Below, one piece after another: positions 22,997 to 33,850 of a stretch of DNA of 64,000 nt. This stretch comes from Antilocapra americana (taxonomy: Eukaryota; Chordata; Mammalia; Artiodactyla; Antilocapridae): positions 6,328,467 to 6,392,466 of the forward strand of contig ML664175.1 of the NCBI GenBank assembly GCA_007570785.1. Reading direction: 5' to 3'. Position 1 is the stretch's first letter. Every line of letters begins with the position of its first letter. A program made the translations under genes and the position numbers. The notes beneath the pieces were generated by a model. The model was not told the DNA's origin. It saw nothing but the letters and a program-made list of their open reading frames with translations, and ran no database searches.

Positions 22997-24716
22997 GACC
23001 ATTCACCACAGAAATAGGTCTGGGAGAGCTGACTTCATTAAGAATCTTCACCCTTCAACAGCTACTGCAAGTTTTCCCAGGTCTATAGTGTCTGGAGTGA
23101 GTGAGACATCCAGTGGGTCTCATCTTGATCACTAGAACTGTAGAGGAAGAAAAATAATTTTCTCTCTACCCATTATGCTAAGCGTTTGGCTGAGACCCCC
23201 GTTTTCCCTAGGGCATCTTGCAAATGGATAAGTTCATCTAAGATGGTTGAAAGTTTTCCACTGTGGTCACTGTAATTCAAGATTATCTTTGGTCAGTTTA
23301 ACCTACTTGTTCATCCTTAAAACAAAATTTTATTCACCCAAGGCCTTACAATAGACCCAGTCTACTTTAAGTTGGACCTAGTCAGACCATGGACCTGGTC
23401 TAGTTTCTAAGCCAAAACCAGGTAGACCCGCCACTGGTTTCAGACCCAGTCCAGGAATAGAAGTGCTTAAATAAAGTCTCTGAAAACTCATAAGGCAAAG
23501 GCTATGGAGCTGGGATCCAAGAGGGACTTACCTACAGGTGACCTCTAGAGGCAGCGAGAAAGCAGCAAGCTCGAGGGCTTATGGGTGCCTGCACCTGGTT
23601 ACTCATTGCTCCTTGGAGTTATTGGGGGGTCTCCTCAGGTCCTCTCTGACACCAGAGCTGTTAAAAGATGAACCGAAACATATTAAACATTTTATATGAG
23701 CAAAAATCAATTTGATTTGGCAGCACCAAACCAGACGTGGTTAGGCATGTTTTCACTTCATATTTATTTAGTGTGCATTGGGTTAGATCCTCTGGGGAAA
23801 GGTGACTCACAGTTTCCGTCCTCCACCAGCTTTGAAGCTAAAAGGCGCCACTTTACTAATGGAAGTACTCATGTTGTTGAAGATTTGCTTCTTCAGTGAC
23901 ATCTGCTTTTCTATCTGTTTAATGATTTTGGTTTTCTCTAGCACACTGCATCGGTGGGGAAGTGGTGAGTTTAGACTTTTGGCTTGACCTCTGGCTTCCT
24001 TTGCCTCTGCTGTCTTTAACTTTTTCATAGGTATGGTTTGCTGGATTTTCTTTCTTTATTTTCCTTCTGGTTTTCTCTTTTCTCTCTTTTCCTCCTCTGA
24101 TTGTCTCTTCTTTCATCTCCCATTCCTTCTTTACTCCTTCCATCCCTATTTTTTCAATACCATTTTATTCAATTCCAATACAACTTTTGTTTTGTATTTC
24201 AAAATTAGTAGGTAAAACAAAATTACCCTACTATGTGAAAAAGGGTAAATAAACCACAGATATTCATACTGATAAATATTTACAATATAAAGCAATACAT
24301 GCTAATGTAAATTTGTAGGCAAAGTAATTTATTTGTGTAACATAAGAGAAACTGACTTTGATTTAGGATTAGGAGTAAGGTTTCCCAAAACATGTAAAAT
24401 TTAGTATGGGTTTTGAAGGATGTGTGGTTCATCCTATGTATAGTGGAGGGAAGAGGTACCTGAATGTGTAAGAGAGCTAGCAAATCTGAAGAACATAAAG
24501 AATTCTGGAGTAACAGAGAGCATCAGGAACATGAAGGCATGACTAAGGTAGGAAAGGTAGGTCCAACTCTGGTTCTGAAGAGTTTGTAAGTGATGCTAAG
24601 GTTGTTAGACTGTTATTCTGGCCAAAAGCTTCCAATGACATTGCAAGCTTTCTAATCAGGGAATACACATTGTAAGTTCTGAATCTTATTTAAAACTCAA
24701 AATTATATTATCAAAA
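22997..24716. other. Mostly unique; purine-rich minus strand at 23.8-24.15 kb
   Basis: No named repeat. The minus strand from 24143 to 23807 holds two overlapping open frames of 73-74 codons rich in Lys and Glu (for example LEKTKIIKQIEKQM). These could be a decayed gene fragment or merely purine-rich DNA. I do not recognise a protein family. Confidence 0.35.
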
Positions 24717-25345
24717 GAGCCAATAATGATAATAGAGCTGACATTTACTGTGTAGAGACTCTCTTTTAGCTACTTACACATATAACTGCATTTACTTCTT
24801 ACCATCTCGTCAGTGTCAGGGTGTTATGGGTTGAATTGTGTCCCCCTTTCCCACTCCTAAAATTTGTTTGTTGAAGTTCTAACCCCTAGTATCTCAGAAT
24901 GAGACCACATTTGGAGACAAGGTCTTTAAAGAGGTAATTAAGCTAAAATGAAGCCATTAGGGTGGGCTCTAAACCAATCTGACAGATTTCCTTACAAGGA
25001 AAGGAAATTTGAGTGCACAGAGAGATACCAGAGATGTGTGAGCACAGAGAAAAGGCCATATGAGAATATAGGGAGAGAGTGGCCACATGCATGCCAAGGA
25101 GAGAGGCCTTAGCATGAAATCAACCTTGCTGATGTCTCAATCTTGAATGTCTAGCTTCCAGAACTGTGGGGAAAACGTACTGTTATTTAAAAACCTAAGT
25201 CCATGGTATTTTGTCATGGTGGCCCTGGGAAGCTAATACAGGAAGGCTGTTATCCCCATTTTGTGACTGTGATGACCAAAACACAAAGAACCAATTTTGC
25301 ATGATCGCATAGTAAACCTCCAGGGATAGGGTGATACCCAAGTCA
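24717..25345 (-). repeat. MIR SINE split by an LTR
   Basis: The left part has ataatagagctgacatttac and a ttacttcttaccatctcgtc block. The right part resumes with ggctgttatccccattttg and a cacaaagaacc block. Together they read as an antisense MIR interrupted at about 24821/25241 by the MLT1 LTR. Confidence 0.6.
24822..25240 (+). mobile_element. MLT1-type solo LTR (ERVL-MaLR)
   Basis: It begins tgttatgggttgaattgtgt and ends ggaagctaataca, with the standard MLT1 blocks between (tgttgaagttctaaccccta, agcttccagaactgtgggga, tggtattttgtcatggtggc). It is a solo LTR with no internal region. A 5-base target-site duplication is not clear. Confidence 0.85.
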
Positions 25346-26310
25346 CTATACCTCAAGGCCTTTTCAGGGTCCTGGAGCGGCCTGGAGATTGTAGGGAGTC
25401 TGTAAGGCATTAAAGGTCATATAGAAGAGGTAGACAGTTGAGTTTGAGGTGCTTCAGGTTAACTGTGTTTCCCAGACACTCTTTTCATCAGAAACATGGT
25501 GCCTAACTCATCTCTTTAACCTGTCTTGTATTAGTAATGTCACAAAGAAATGCTATAGTTTCTCTCTAGATCAAGGGTGAGAATCTGGAGATATTTTTTA
25601 AAACTCAGGAAATAATCCATATTATGATGATCAAGATCTATGAGACTGCCTTCCTTGTTATTAATTGTGACTTTATGTTAAAAATGATCATGGCTCTCAT
25701 TCACATGGCAGCTGCTAATGAGCTCCACCAGCCCACTGGATCATCTAGCTGTCAGGCTGGCTTTGCAGAGCGCACAGTTTTGGTTTTTCAGGGTATAATT
25801 CAATGTCAGAAGAGTTTATGTGCTGTTTAAGCCCCTGCAGCCTATAGATAGGAAGAACACTGTAAATGCAGTAATTATATTTTTAGAGTGCTGGGTTTGT
25901 GCTAATAAATCAGAGAGGAAAGGCTGGCAGGATTGGGGACTAGTGCCAAAGACAATAATGTCAAAAATCTGGCCTCCCACCCACATGCTCAGCCTATCTA
26001 TGCTAGCTAGCAGGAGGGCTAGGTGCTCGTACCTAGTAGAGGGTGCTTAGCTTTCAACATCTGGTTACATAGTCACTTATGAACTTCACGTCTTCATCTG
26101 TGAGTTTCATGTCTTCTTTTCAGGAAAACAAGGGAATTTACAAAAGCTTTTTATGGCTTGTGCTGGGGGATTCATTGGAAATATGACTAAGATTTATGAA
26201 TGAATATTGCTTTTCAGTTCCCCTTTCTCTGCCTTTCATTTCATTCTCATTTGTCTTATGAAAATGAATGATAAATATATGGGAAGAAAAGACTACAATA
26301 TTAGTAAAAA
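25346..26310. other. Unique sequence, possibly conserved non-coding
   Basis: No repeat recognised. 25690-25920 is unusually repeat-free and contains gcagctgctaatgagctcca and E-box-like CAGCTG, phrases that could belong to a regulatory element. This is speculation. Confidence 0.3.
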
Positions 26311-26317
26311 AATACAC

Positions 26318-26455
26318 ATGTGTACTCAGGAGACCTTGGTTTTAGTTCTGACATTGCTGCTAATTGGCTGTGTGACCTTGGGGAAGTCATTTTACCTCTC
26401 TGAGCCTCCACTGCTGCTTCTACAAAATGAAGGTGTTAGGCCATGTAATTCTAAT
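26318..26455 (+). repeat. MIR SINE
   Basis: Clear MIR core: gctgtgtgaccttggggaag, tcattttacctctctgagcc, then a degraded tacaaaatgaaggtgttagg. Confidence 0.85.
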
Positions 26456-26542
26456 ATTTGGTGATTCCAACTTCTCACAAAACTTTTTATTTTTGAAGTA
26501 AAAGGTTGAAGAGTATCAACTACATTGCATTGTCAATGATGG

Positions 26543-26672
26543 CTCTTTTTTTTTTGCTTGCACTGCGTCTTAGTTGCAGCATATGGGATCTAGTTCCCTG
26601 ACTAAGGATTGAACCCAGGCCCCCTGCATTGGAAGCATGGAGTCTTAACCAGTGGACCACCAGGGACATCCC
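26543..26672 (-). mobile_element. CHR-type SINE, short form
   Basis: Antisense: a poly-T stretch, ctgcgtcttagttgcagcat, gatctagttccctgactaag, gccccctgcattggaagcat and accagggacatccc at the 5' end. Confidence 0.85.
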
Positions 26673-26968
26673 TGCTTCTTTGTTTTGACTGTCTCCTTTC
26701 TCCCACCTTGTCTCTCCACTTACTCCATTTTCTTTGTATCCCACTGGTGGTAAGGGCCTTACACATGGGTGTCTTGTGGACCATGCTTTAGGCATTTTCC
26801 AATCCTAACCTTACCTGTCTAATTTTGTCAGTTCTGGGTCCTATTCCTCTGGAGCACCTTCAGGTAAAAGAAACACATGGACAAATGATTTTATAGTTAG
26901 GCAATGATTCATAGCATAGCCTCTTCAATCCAATAACCACTTATTGAGCACCCACTATGTGCAAAGCA

Positions 26969-27197
26969 GGCTTCCTAGATGGCTAAGAGGGTAAAGAATC
27001 CATCTGCAATACAAGAGATACAGGAGTAGTGGGTTTGATTCCTGGATAAGGAAGATCCCCTGGAGAAGGGAAAAAGCAACCTACTCTAGTATTCTTGCCT
27101 GGGAAATTCTCATGCACAGAGAGGAGCCTGGTGGGCTATAGTCCAAAGGGTCACAAAGAGTCAGACACAACTGAGCAACTAAGCACATACACACAAT
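26969..27197 (+). mobile_element. Bov-tA SINE with perfect target-site duplication
   Basis: A sense copy from gcttcctagatggctaagag to the caactaagcacatacacac end. It is flanked by perfect 15-base repeats actatgtgcaaagca at 26954-26968 and 27198-27212. Confidence 0.95.
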
Positions 27198-27230
27198 ACT
27201 ATGTGCAAAGCAATCTGCTATTGACAGTAG

Positions 27231-27433
27231 CGTTAGTTGTTCAGTCATGTCCGACTCTTTGTGACCCCATAGACTATAGCCCACCAGGCTCCTCTGTCCA
27301 TGGGGTTTTCCAGGCAAGAATACTAGAGTGGGTTGCCATTACCTTCTCTAGGAGATCTTCCTGATCCAGAGATTGAACCTGAGTCTCCTACACTGAAGGT
27401 GGACTCTTTACCATCTGAGCCACCAGGGAAGCC
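27231..27433 (-). mobile_element. Bov-tA SINE with perfect target-site duplication
   Basis: Antisense copy (gttcagtcatgtccgactc ... gagccaccagggaagc). It is flanked by perfect 13-base repeats ctattgacagtag at 27218-27230 and 27434-27446. It lies 33 bases from the previous SINE in the opposite orientation. Confidence 0.95.
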
Positions 27434-27583
27434 CTATTGACAGTAGGGATTTAGATAAACAAGAAGTGGTCCTTGCTCCCCAGGGAGTACACTAGCAAGG
27501 CACCCACACCACTGACCGTGATATAAGCTGGTTTGCAATGACAGGAAGGAGGAAAGCCTGAGCTGGGTCTTGCTGTCTGATAG

Positions 27584-27605
27584 GCTGGATTTTTTTTTTT
27601 TTTTT
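27584..27605. repeat. Homopolymer T run
   Basis: A run of about 17 T after tggat. It has no SINE or LINE attached that I can see. Confidence 0.7.
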
Positions 27606-27949
27606 GTATCTTTCGTCTCCTTTGTTCAGACTAGTTTCAGGGAATTTGGGGAGGTGGCTTTGGGCACATATACTGATTTTGAAAGGCCTATAAGTAGGGT
27701 AGAGGGGAGGGACATCAACTGCAGGAAACCTAGGATAAAGGCACGTGGCACGAAGCATTCAAAATGTGTTTAATGAAAGGTGTATAGTCTGGGAGGTGGG
27801 TGATGAGTTGGATGTAAGGATTGATTTGCAGGAAGAGGAACTGCAGTGGAAGTGGAGTGACTGGGGCTTTGAATGCCAGGGTGAAGAATTTAGGCTGCAT
27901 TGTGTTTGTGGTTTGAGTTGAGAGAGAGATGGAAGCCTGGTGCAAGTAA

Positions 27950-28158
27950 GTTCAGTTGCTCAGTTGTGTCTGACTCTTTACAACCCTATGGACTGCAGCC
28001 CACTAGGCTTCTCTGTCCATAGGACTCTCCAGGCAAAAATACTGAAATTGGTTGCCATTTCTTCCTCTAGGGGATCTTCCCTGCTCAGGGATCAAACCCT
28101 TGTTTTCTATGTCTCCTGGGTTGGCAGGTAGATTCTTTACCACTGAACCACCTGGGAG
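27950..28158 (-). mobile_element. Bov-tA SINE
   Basis: Antisense full-length copy (gttcagttgctcagttgtgt ... ctttaccactgaaccacctg). The long minus frame of 180 codons at 28003-28545 uses this SINE for its C-terminal third, so it is not a gene. No clean target-site duplication. Confidence 0.9.
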
Positions 28159-30130
28159 GTGTACATGGTTTAGAGCCATTAAAAGTGAGCTAGGTCCTGG
28201 TGTGAACTGAAGCTCTGTTCTCAAGAGCATGTGCCATGTTTGGAGAACTGGGATGGGGATTGGATATCCAGCCACAGACCACTTGCACAAGGGATCCAGA
28301 GTTCTAGACTTCAGGAGGCACATAGGTGCTACTTTTGGTGCTAGCTCTGATGGGAGACACTTCCTACAACTCTGTAAATGTGGTAGGTCAGGGGGACATT
28401 GGTAGCCCATAACTTTGGTTTTGAAGTAGCACCTAGGAACTACTCTTGGGGATTCTTGGGATGATTTGGGAGGCTCTGGAGGGGTCTGCAGGTCCTGCAG
28501 AGTGGGTGGGAGGAGAGTCAGGGAAAAGCTTTTGTGTAATGTCACTGTCTCTCTGAGATGCTGTGGTTAAGAGGAGAGGAGGGGGTTTCAGAGGGCAGTG
28601 AACTAGGGAGAAAAGAAGGGGACTAATGACCAACACTTTGTGGAGCAACAATGGTGGTGTCAAATGCCGCCATTTGACACGTCCAGTTTTGAGAGTTGGT
28701 GAGCTTCTTCGGTGTCAGCACAAGGCTGATGCTATCCTGACTCTCCTTTCTATGCCTCCAAAAGTGAGGGTGGGTGGGGACAAATACAGTGAGCTCTTTG
28801 TTACTTTTGGGTTGAACCAGCAAACACGCTGGGAGACACCATTGTTCTAGTAGCTTTTAAAAATTTATTGATATCTTTGAAAGCCTAGAGAACAGCCAGT
28901 GAGCTTCCTCATGTCACAGAAAGGACTAAAGGAAGATTTTAGGGGAGAGCTGGCCTCTCTGCTTTCCTCCTGGACCTGCTAAACAAACAGGTTCTGGTAG
29001 GTCACTTACTCACTTTTTTGCTTAGAAATGTGAAGAGTGAGCACAGGGAAGTGGGAAGACCCTTTAGTTCTGCACAATAACTCCAGAGAGCGATGGAGAA
29101 TGGGTATGAAAGGGCTGAGGGCTTATTTCAGTTGAGGTAGAGTCGCTTTTCACATTTCAATGCCCTGATCTTGCATTCTCACAGCATCACCCTCTCAGAT
29201 GCGTTCAACACATCCACTTAAGTAACTAGATTACTCTTGCAGGTGCTTTTACATAATGCACCTCCCATCAGGTGGGGTGCTCAATCATTCAGCACAGGAC
29301 CCAGCGTCTCTGCTCTAATATCACTTTACACACAGCTAATGAACACAGGTTCCCAACAAGTGACTGCACCAGTCAATAAAGGAAGGCACGATCCTACCTG
29401 CCCGCACGACTGTCGCTGCCTCTGGAGCCAATTAGTCCACTCTTTCTCGGGTGCTGTGGGAATACATTTCCCAAAGTAGTTCTCTTGCTCACCCCGGGGT
29501 TATCTTTCTCTCCTTCTCCTTCTTTGCAGAGTGCATGCAAAACAAAGAGGCTGTAGCAGTTCCTCTGACAGGCTAGACAGGTTAGCACTGGGGGCTGGGG
29601 ACATTATTTAAATTCACCATCCAACTCCATTGCCTATATCTAAAAGGGCTGTGCAGGGGATGGATGTGAGGAACCACCACCATTCGTTTTGCTCTGAAAA
29701 GCAAGAGAACTGCTGAGAGAACAGGCTGGTGTGTACATTAGCCTCTCTCCTCTTCTAGTCTCATGCTTTGAATTGCTACCTGACAGATAGAGATCCAGGA
29801 AGAAGTGAAAGTGCATGTATCTTTTTCCTGTTACCTCTGTCCTTTTTCTTGCTCACCCCACCATGAAATCACAGCTAGGTGTGAATCAGTGGTTCCTGTG
29901 CTGGGGAGTCAGGATGCAACAACAATCTCTGGTTGGATGGCCTCATGTGGGAAAGCTCACCAGCATCCACATTTGCTCTCCTGTGGATTTTTTGCCCTTC
30001 TTTTCATTTCAGGCATTGAGAGGACCAAATGATAAAATGCCCATGAAAATGTTTTGTGAAAATAAAGCTCTGCACAGATATATGTGCTGAGTGATTATGT
30101 GGGGAAGTGGAAACAATGATGCCTAGATAT
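28159..30130. other. Unique sequence, no gene seen
   Basis: About 2 kb without a named repeat. It includes a perfect hairpin at 28657-28680 and a somewhat CpG-richer stretch near 29390-29460 (cgcacgactgtcgctgcctc). Open frames up to 102 codons show no recognisable domain. Confidence 0.4.
28657..28680. repeat. Perfect 24-base hairpin
   Basis: Arms gtgtcaaatg (28657-28666) and catttgacac (28671-28680) are exact reverse complements around the 4-base loop ccgc. Each arm contains the E-box-like CAAATG/CATTTG. Confidence 0.9.
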
Positions 30131-30134
30131 CAGC

Positions 30135-30330
30135 AGGTTAGAGCCCTAAATTATTTTCTGTTCAGCTCTGAAACTCACCAGGGCTGTGGACATGTCACCT
30201 CATCCTTATGGGACTGTTTTCTTATCAAGAGACTGGGGAAGATAAAACCTATTTCATAAAATTGTTTGAAAATTAAGAGAGGATATGTGTGAATACTTAG
30301 AAAACTGTGGAGTATTGTACACATGGAAGG
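30135..30330 (+). repeat. MIR SINE
   Basis: Diverged MIR: a gttagagccctaaatt start, tggacatgtcacctcatcct, ctgttttcttatcaagagac and gaagataaaacctatttcat, then gaggatatgtgtgaatactt. Confidence 0.6.
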
Positions 30331-30594
30331 AATTATTTGTTATTGCCTATACTGACTTAATTGTTGCTTTAATCCAACCCTTCCTGGCCCTTGGGTATTT
30401 CAATAGCATTTTATTATTTTCCACTAGTTTTTATGCTGCTCTTTCTTTGGAAAAAAACCTCTGCTCTGTTTTAAGTCTTCTCAGTGAGATAATAAGGTTC
30501 TCAGGCAAAGAATGCATGGTCAGGTCTACAGTATGTTCTTCAGTAGCAGCTATCATGCCATTGAAGGATTTGTATACAGCTAGTGCTTAATGAA

Positions 30595-30796
30595 GGGCTT
30601 CCCTGGTAGCTAAGATGATGAATCCACCTGCAATGCAGAAGATCTGGGTTCGATCCCTGGGTTGGGAAGATCTCCCTGGAGAAGGGAATGGCTACCCACT
30701 TCAGTATTCTGGCCTGGAGAATTCCATGGATTGTATAGTCCATGGGGTCACAAAGAGTCAGACGCGACTGAGCGCCTTTCACTCACTCACGCACTC
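30595..30796 (+). mobile_element. Bov-tA SINE with target-site duplication
   Basis: A sense copy from gggcttccctggtagctaag to gactgagcgcctttcactca. It is flanked by perfect 13-base agtgcttaatgaa at 30582-30594 and 30797-30809. About nine bases are missing in the acagaggagcctggcggg block. Confidence 0.95.
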
Positions 30797-30935
30797 AGTG
30801 CTTAATGAATGCTGCAGACCTACTGAAGTTACTTGAGCTCTCAGATCTTTGTTTTGGAATGTTACCTCATTTCTAAGAAAGATGCTAGTGTTCTGACTCA
30901 AGGAAATAAATTAAAAAAAATGAGCCTAGAGAATT

Positions 30936-30971
30936 ATTCTTTGATGTTCTCTTATTCCTTGATGTTCTTTT
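30936..30971. repeat. Two-copy 18-base tandem duplication
   Basis: 30936-30953 and 30954-30971 share the unit attcYttgatgttctYtt with two differences. Confidence 0.8.
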
Positions 30972-31975
30972 TCTTTGATTCAATGAATGAGTCTGGTTCC
31001 CTAAGCCAATTGTCAGAGTTAGTCACTCATCACTTCTCTCCCAGCAAGGGTAAAGTCTTTAATAATGGGCCCTGTTGTAACTAAAGGAATGAGGCTGGAA
31101 GAGATATCTCTTAAGCAAGAGTTATAATTTCTGTTCCAGTCTAATATCTTAAACTGAAAGATGCAATAGGATTAAAATACCTTTATTTCTCCAGATTGGA
31201 AATATCAGTGCTTTTGAAAGTTTAAGGCTATAAATCCATTGCATGTATATATAGTTTTGAGCTGGATCAATTTCTATAGGCAGTAGCAATGGTAAGTCTT
31301 GTGAATTTTGTGCCTGGTGTGAGATTGCTAACAGTAATTCTCCACTTCAATCTATTAATTGCTTATTGAGTTCCTATGAGGTGGAAAACACTGCTGAACT
31401 TTATGGGAGCAAGAAAGAAGTGGAAAATATGGGCTCTGCACCCACATTAACCCCTACCAACCTAGAGTCTGTATCACAGAGTGTAGGGGAGGTATGTTCC
31501 TTTGTAATTATTAATAAATGCTTTCTCTCAGCATGTGGAGGCTAAGAAAATCAAACCCTATGACTTCATGCCTTTATGCTTTATTTTCTAAAGTCCAGGC
31601 CTTGGTAGAGAGTCATGCTTCTCCACAATGACATTGGTCACTAATTTTTGGCAAGTTTCTGACTTGTCAAAGGGATTTCCATGGTGACTGACAGTATCAT
31701 TGATGTTGAAACACGAATTAGAAAGCAGCAGAAAAAGGAGACTAAGAAGGTTAGGAGTGGAAAGGGAGCAAATAAGATAGGTTTAAGCTGATATTCTTTT
31801 TGGTTGAAGGTAATTTATATACTCCTGATCATTTTAAGACATTTCCCAAGGCTGTTTTGATGTTTCCCCTCCTCTCCCCACCTTCTGCTCTTCTTTAATT
31901 CTCATCTACTTCATCAAGTCACTGGGTGGAGCCCTGTGAATGCTCTCGGATTCACTGCTATCAGCTATTAGATTG
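30972..31975. other. No confident feature
   Basis: Unique-looking sequence. About 31350-31450 has a faint ancient-repeat phrase (ttgagttcctatgaggtgga). No gene visible. Confidence 0.35.
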
Positions 31976-31989
31976 AGATTCCAACAGCT

Positions 31990-32200
31990 TGTGTGCCTGT
32001 GCCCGCTCAGGAGTGTGGGTCTCTTTGTCAGCTGTGGCATGTAGCCCAGGAGGCTCCCCTGTCCATGGAATTTTCCAGGCAAGAATATTAGAGTGGGTTG
32101 CCATTTCCTTCTCCAGGGGATCTTCCCAACCCAGAAATCGATCTTGTGTCTCCTGCATTGGCAGAAGACATAGTTTTTTATCACTGTACCACCTGGGAAG
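31990..32200 (-). mobile_element. Bov-tA SINE
   Basis: Antisense copy from the gcccgctcaggagtgtgggt 3' end to tgtaccacctgggaag. The gtgaccccatggactgta block is degraded to cagctgtggcatgta. Target-site duplication uncertain. Confidence 0.88.
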
Positions 32201-32261
32201 AGATTCAAGTTCAAAGTTATTTCATACATTCCACAAAGACTAGTTTCTTTCATTATGAAAC

Positions 32262-32476
32262 ATGAAAGTGAAGTCACTCAGTCGTATCCAACTCTTTGCG
32301 ACTCCATGGACTGCAGTAAGCCAGGCTCCTCTGCCCATCCATGGGGTTTTCCAGGCAAGAGTACTGGAGTTGGTTGTCACTTCCTTCTCCAGGGGGATCT
32401 TTCCGACGCAGGGATGGAACACAGGTCTCTCGCATTGCAGGCAGACGCTTTTACCGTCTGAGCCACCAGGGAAAGG
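32262..32476 (-). mobile_element. Bov-tA SINE, relatively young
   Basis: Antisense copy with the gaaagtgaagtcactcagtc start and the ttttaccgtctgagccacca 5' end. It keeps many CpGs (tctttccgacgcagggatgg), suggesting a less decayed insertion. It ends only 15 bases before the inverted-repeat block at 32492. Confidence 0.93.
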
Positions 32477-32683
32477 TCAGTGTTATATTCTCTAGGAATA
32501 ACCGCCAGCTGCCCTGAAGTCTACTGCTGCCACCACAGCTGCTCCTCTTGTGGTTTCACAACTAGAATCTGGAACCTTCCCTAACCAGATTCAATAACCT
32601 TCTGGGATCCGGGACCTCGGCTGGTGGCTGATCCCAGGGCAACCACAGCCTCACAGAGTAATTCCATGTTAACCCGCCTACCT

Positions 32684-32818
32684 GGAGAAGGACATGGCAA
32701 CCCACTCCAGTACTCTTGCCTGAAAAATCCCAGGGACAGAGGAGCCTAGGGGGCTGCCATCTATGGGGTCGCATAGAGTCGGACATGACTGAAGCGACTT
32801 AGGAGAAGCAGCAGCAGC
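32684..32818 (+). mobile_element. Bov-A2-type SINE, 5'-truncated, inside the inverted repeat
   Basis: It starts within ggagaaggacatggcaaccc and ends in gaagcgacttaggagaagca with an (AGC)n-like tail. A perfect 13-base duplication (aacccgcctacct, 32671-32683 and 32819-32831) flanks it. It interrupts only the left arm, so it is younger than the inverted repeat. Confidence 0.95.
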
Positions 32819-32869
32819 AACCCGCCTACCTCTGCTGTGTAACACAGACCCTCCTCAGTGTGTGAACAC

Positions 32870-33850
32870 TTGTTACTCCCACACAGGGGAGCTCCCGCGA
32901 GGAAGCGGCAGGTCTGAGGTGGCAGATGATGGTCTGCAAGGTGACGATCTGGATGTTCTGCGCAGGCGCTGCCCCACTTCCCACCCCGCCTCTCATCCCT
33001 GCCCCTCCCACCCGCTGCACGAACTCTCGTGGGAAGTCTCGCAGGGTTACTGCGTGCCACTTCAGGAACTCCCGTGGGAAGGCTAGCGTAGTCACCTGCT
33101 CTCTACTGCTGCAGAGATCCTGAGGAGACTGAAAAGGAGACTCCTTCTGGCAAGGCTATGACCCAGGAGGCGTCTCAGAGACTATGGGCTGTGCCAACTT
33201 CCGGATTACTGCTTCTCAACCTGTGAGAGGAGGAATCACAGCCCACCACCACTCGCCACCCGAGACTGGACAGCGGCCCCAACCGCTCAGGTTGTTCCAG
33301 GCAGGAACAACCACTGACTGGTGGTTAAGCTGGCCTTCCACAGACTCTTAAACAGAAACTGAAAATATGGCTGACAGAAAATTAATCGTCTTTTAAAGAA
33401 ACGAAGCAGAGCAAGGCCCAGACAGAGTTTGAAGCGGGAAAGCTTCCAGTAAGGAGAACCTCGTGAGGGGCTAGTCTGAACTGAAGGGGCTGCCAACCAC
33501 CGTCTTCACCCCCCACCCCCGCCCCCACCTCAGACCCGCCTCAGTGGGAGATTCCTTGTGGTTGGGGGTGACAGTGTCCAGTCACAGAGGAGGGTCTGTG
33601 TTACACAGCAGCGGTAGGCAGGCTAACATGGGACGCCTCTGTGAGAAGCTGTGGTCGCCCTGGAATCAACCACCAGCTGAGATCCAGGCTTCCAGAAGGC
33701 TGCCTGGGTCTAGTTAGGGAAGGTTCCAGGTTCCAGACGTGAAGCTGCAAGAGGCGCAGCTCTTGTGGCAGGAGCAGCCTTCAGCACTGCCGGCATGCTA
33801 GCATTCCTGGAGGATGTGGTGCTGACTTCAGCCGGATTTTAAATGGCAAC
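32870..33850. promoter_or_regulatory. CpG-island-like region
   Basis: CpG dinucleotides recur every 20-40 bases here (for example cccgcgaggaagcggcag, gttctgcgcaggcgctgcc, cgccacccgagactggac), while flanking kilobases are almost CpG-free. That pattern suggests either an unmethylated promoter-like region or a young CpG-rich element. No TATA box or matching gene is evident. Confidence 0.4.
33021..33114. repeat. Imperfect tandem repeat of about 45-49 bases
   Basis: Copy 1 starts gaactctcgtgggaagtctc (33021) and copy 2 starts gaactcccgtgggaaggcta (33066). It sits in the CpG-rich core, like the direct repeats often found in LTR enhancers or L1 5' UTRs. Confidence 0.65.

Larger units (their letters stand above)
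32492..33810. repeat. Long imperfect inverted repeat with CpG-rich core
   Basis: The outer arms (about 32492-32930 without the SINE, and about 33510-33810) are reverse complements at roughly 75-80% by eye. Anchors are a 24-base perfect block (32832-32855 against 33588-33611, ctgctgtgtaacacagaccc plus tcct) and a 17-base block (32569-32585 against 33713-33729, ctggaaccttccctaac). The roughly 0.6 kb core is rich in CpG and GC compared with all flanks. No transposase or other long frame is present. I cannot assign a family. Possibilities are a non-autonomous element with long terminal inverted repeats, two opposed LTR or L1-UTR copies, or a local inverted duplication around a promoter. Confidence 0.75.

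Noticed and set aside
28003..28545. 180-codon minus-strand frame
   Set aside because: The C-terminal third is antisense Bov-tA; the remainder has no domain and no conserved motif.
32761..33095. Arg/Gly-rich frames over the CpG block
   Set aside because: Their composition follows GC richness; they cross the SINE or the tandem repeat and match no family I know.
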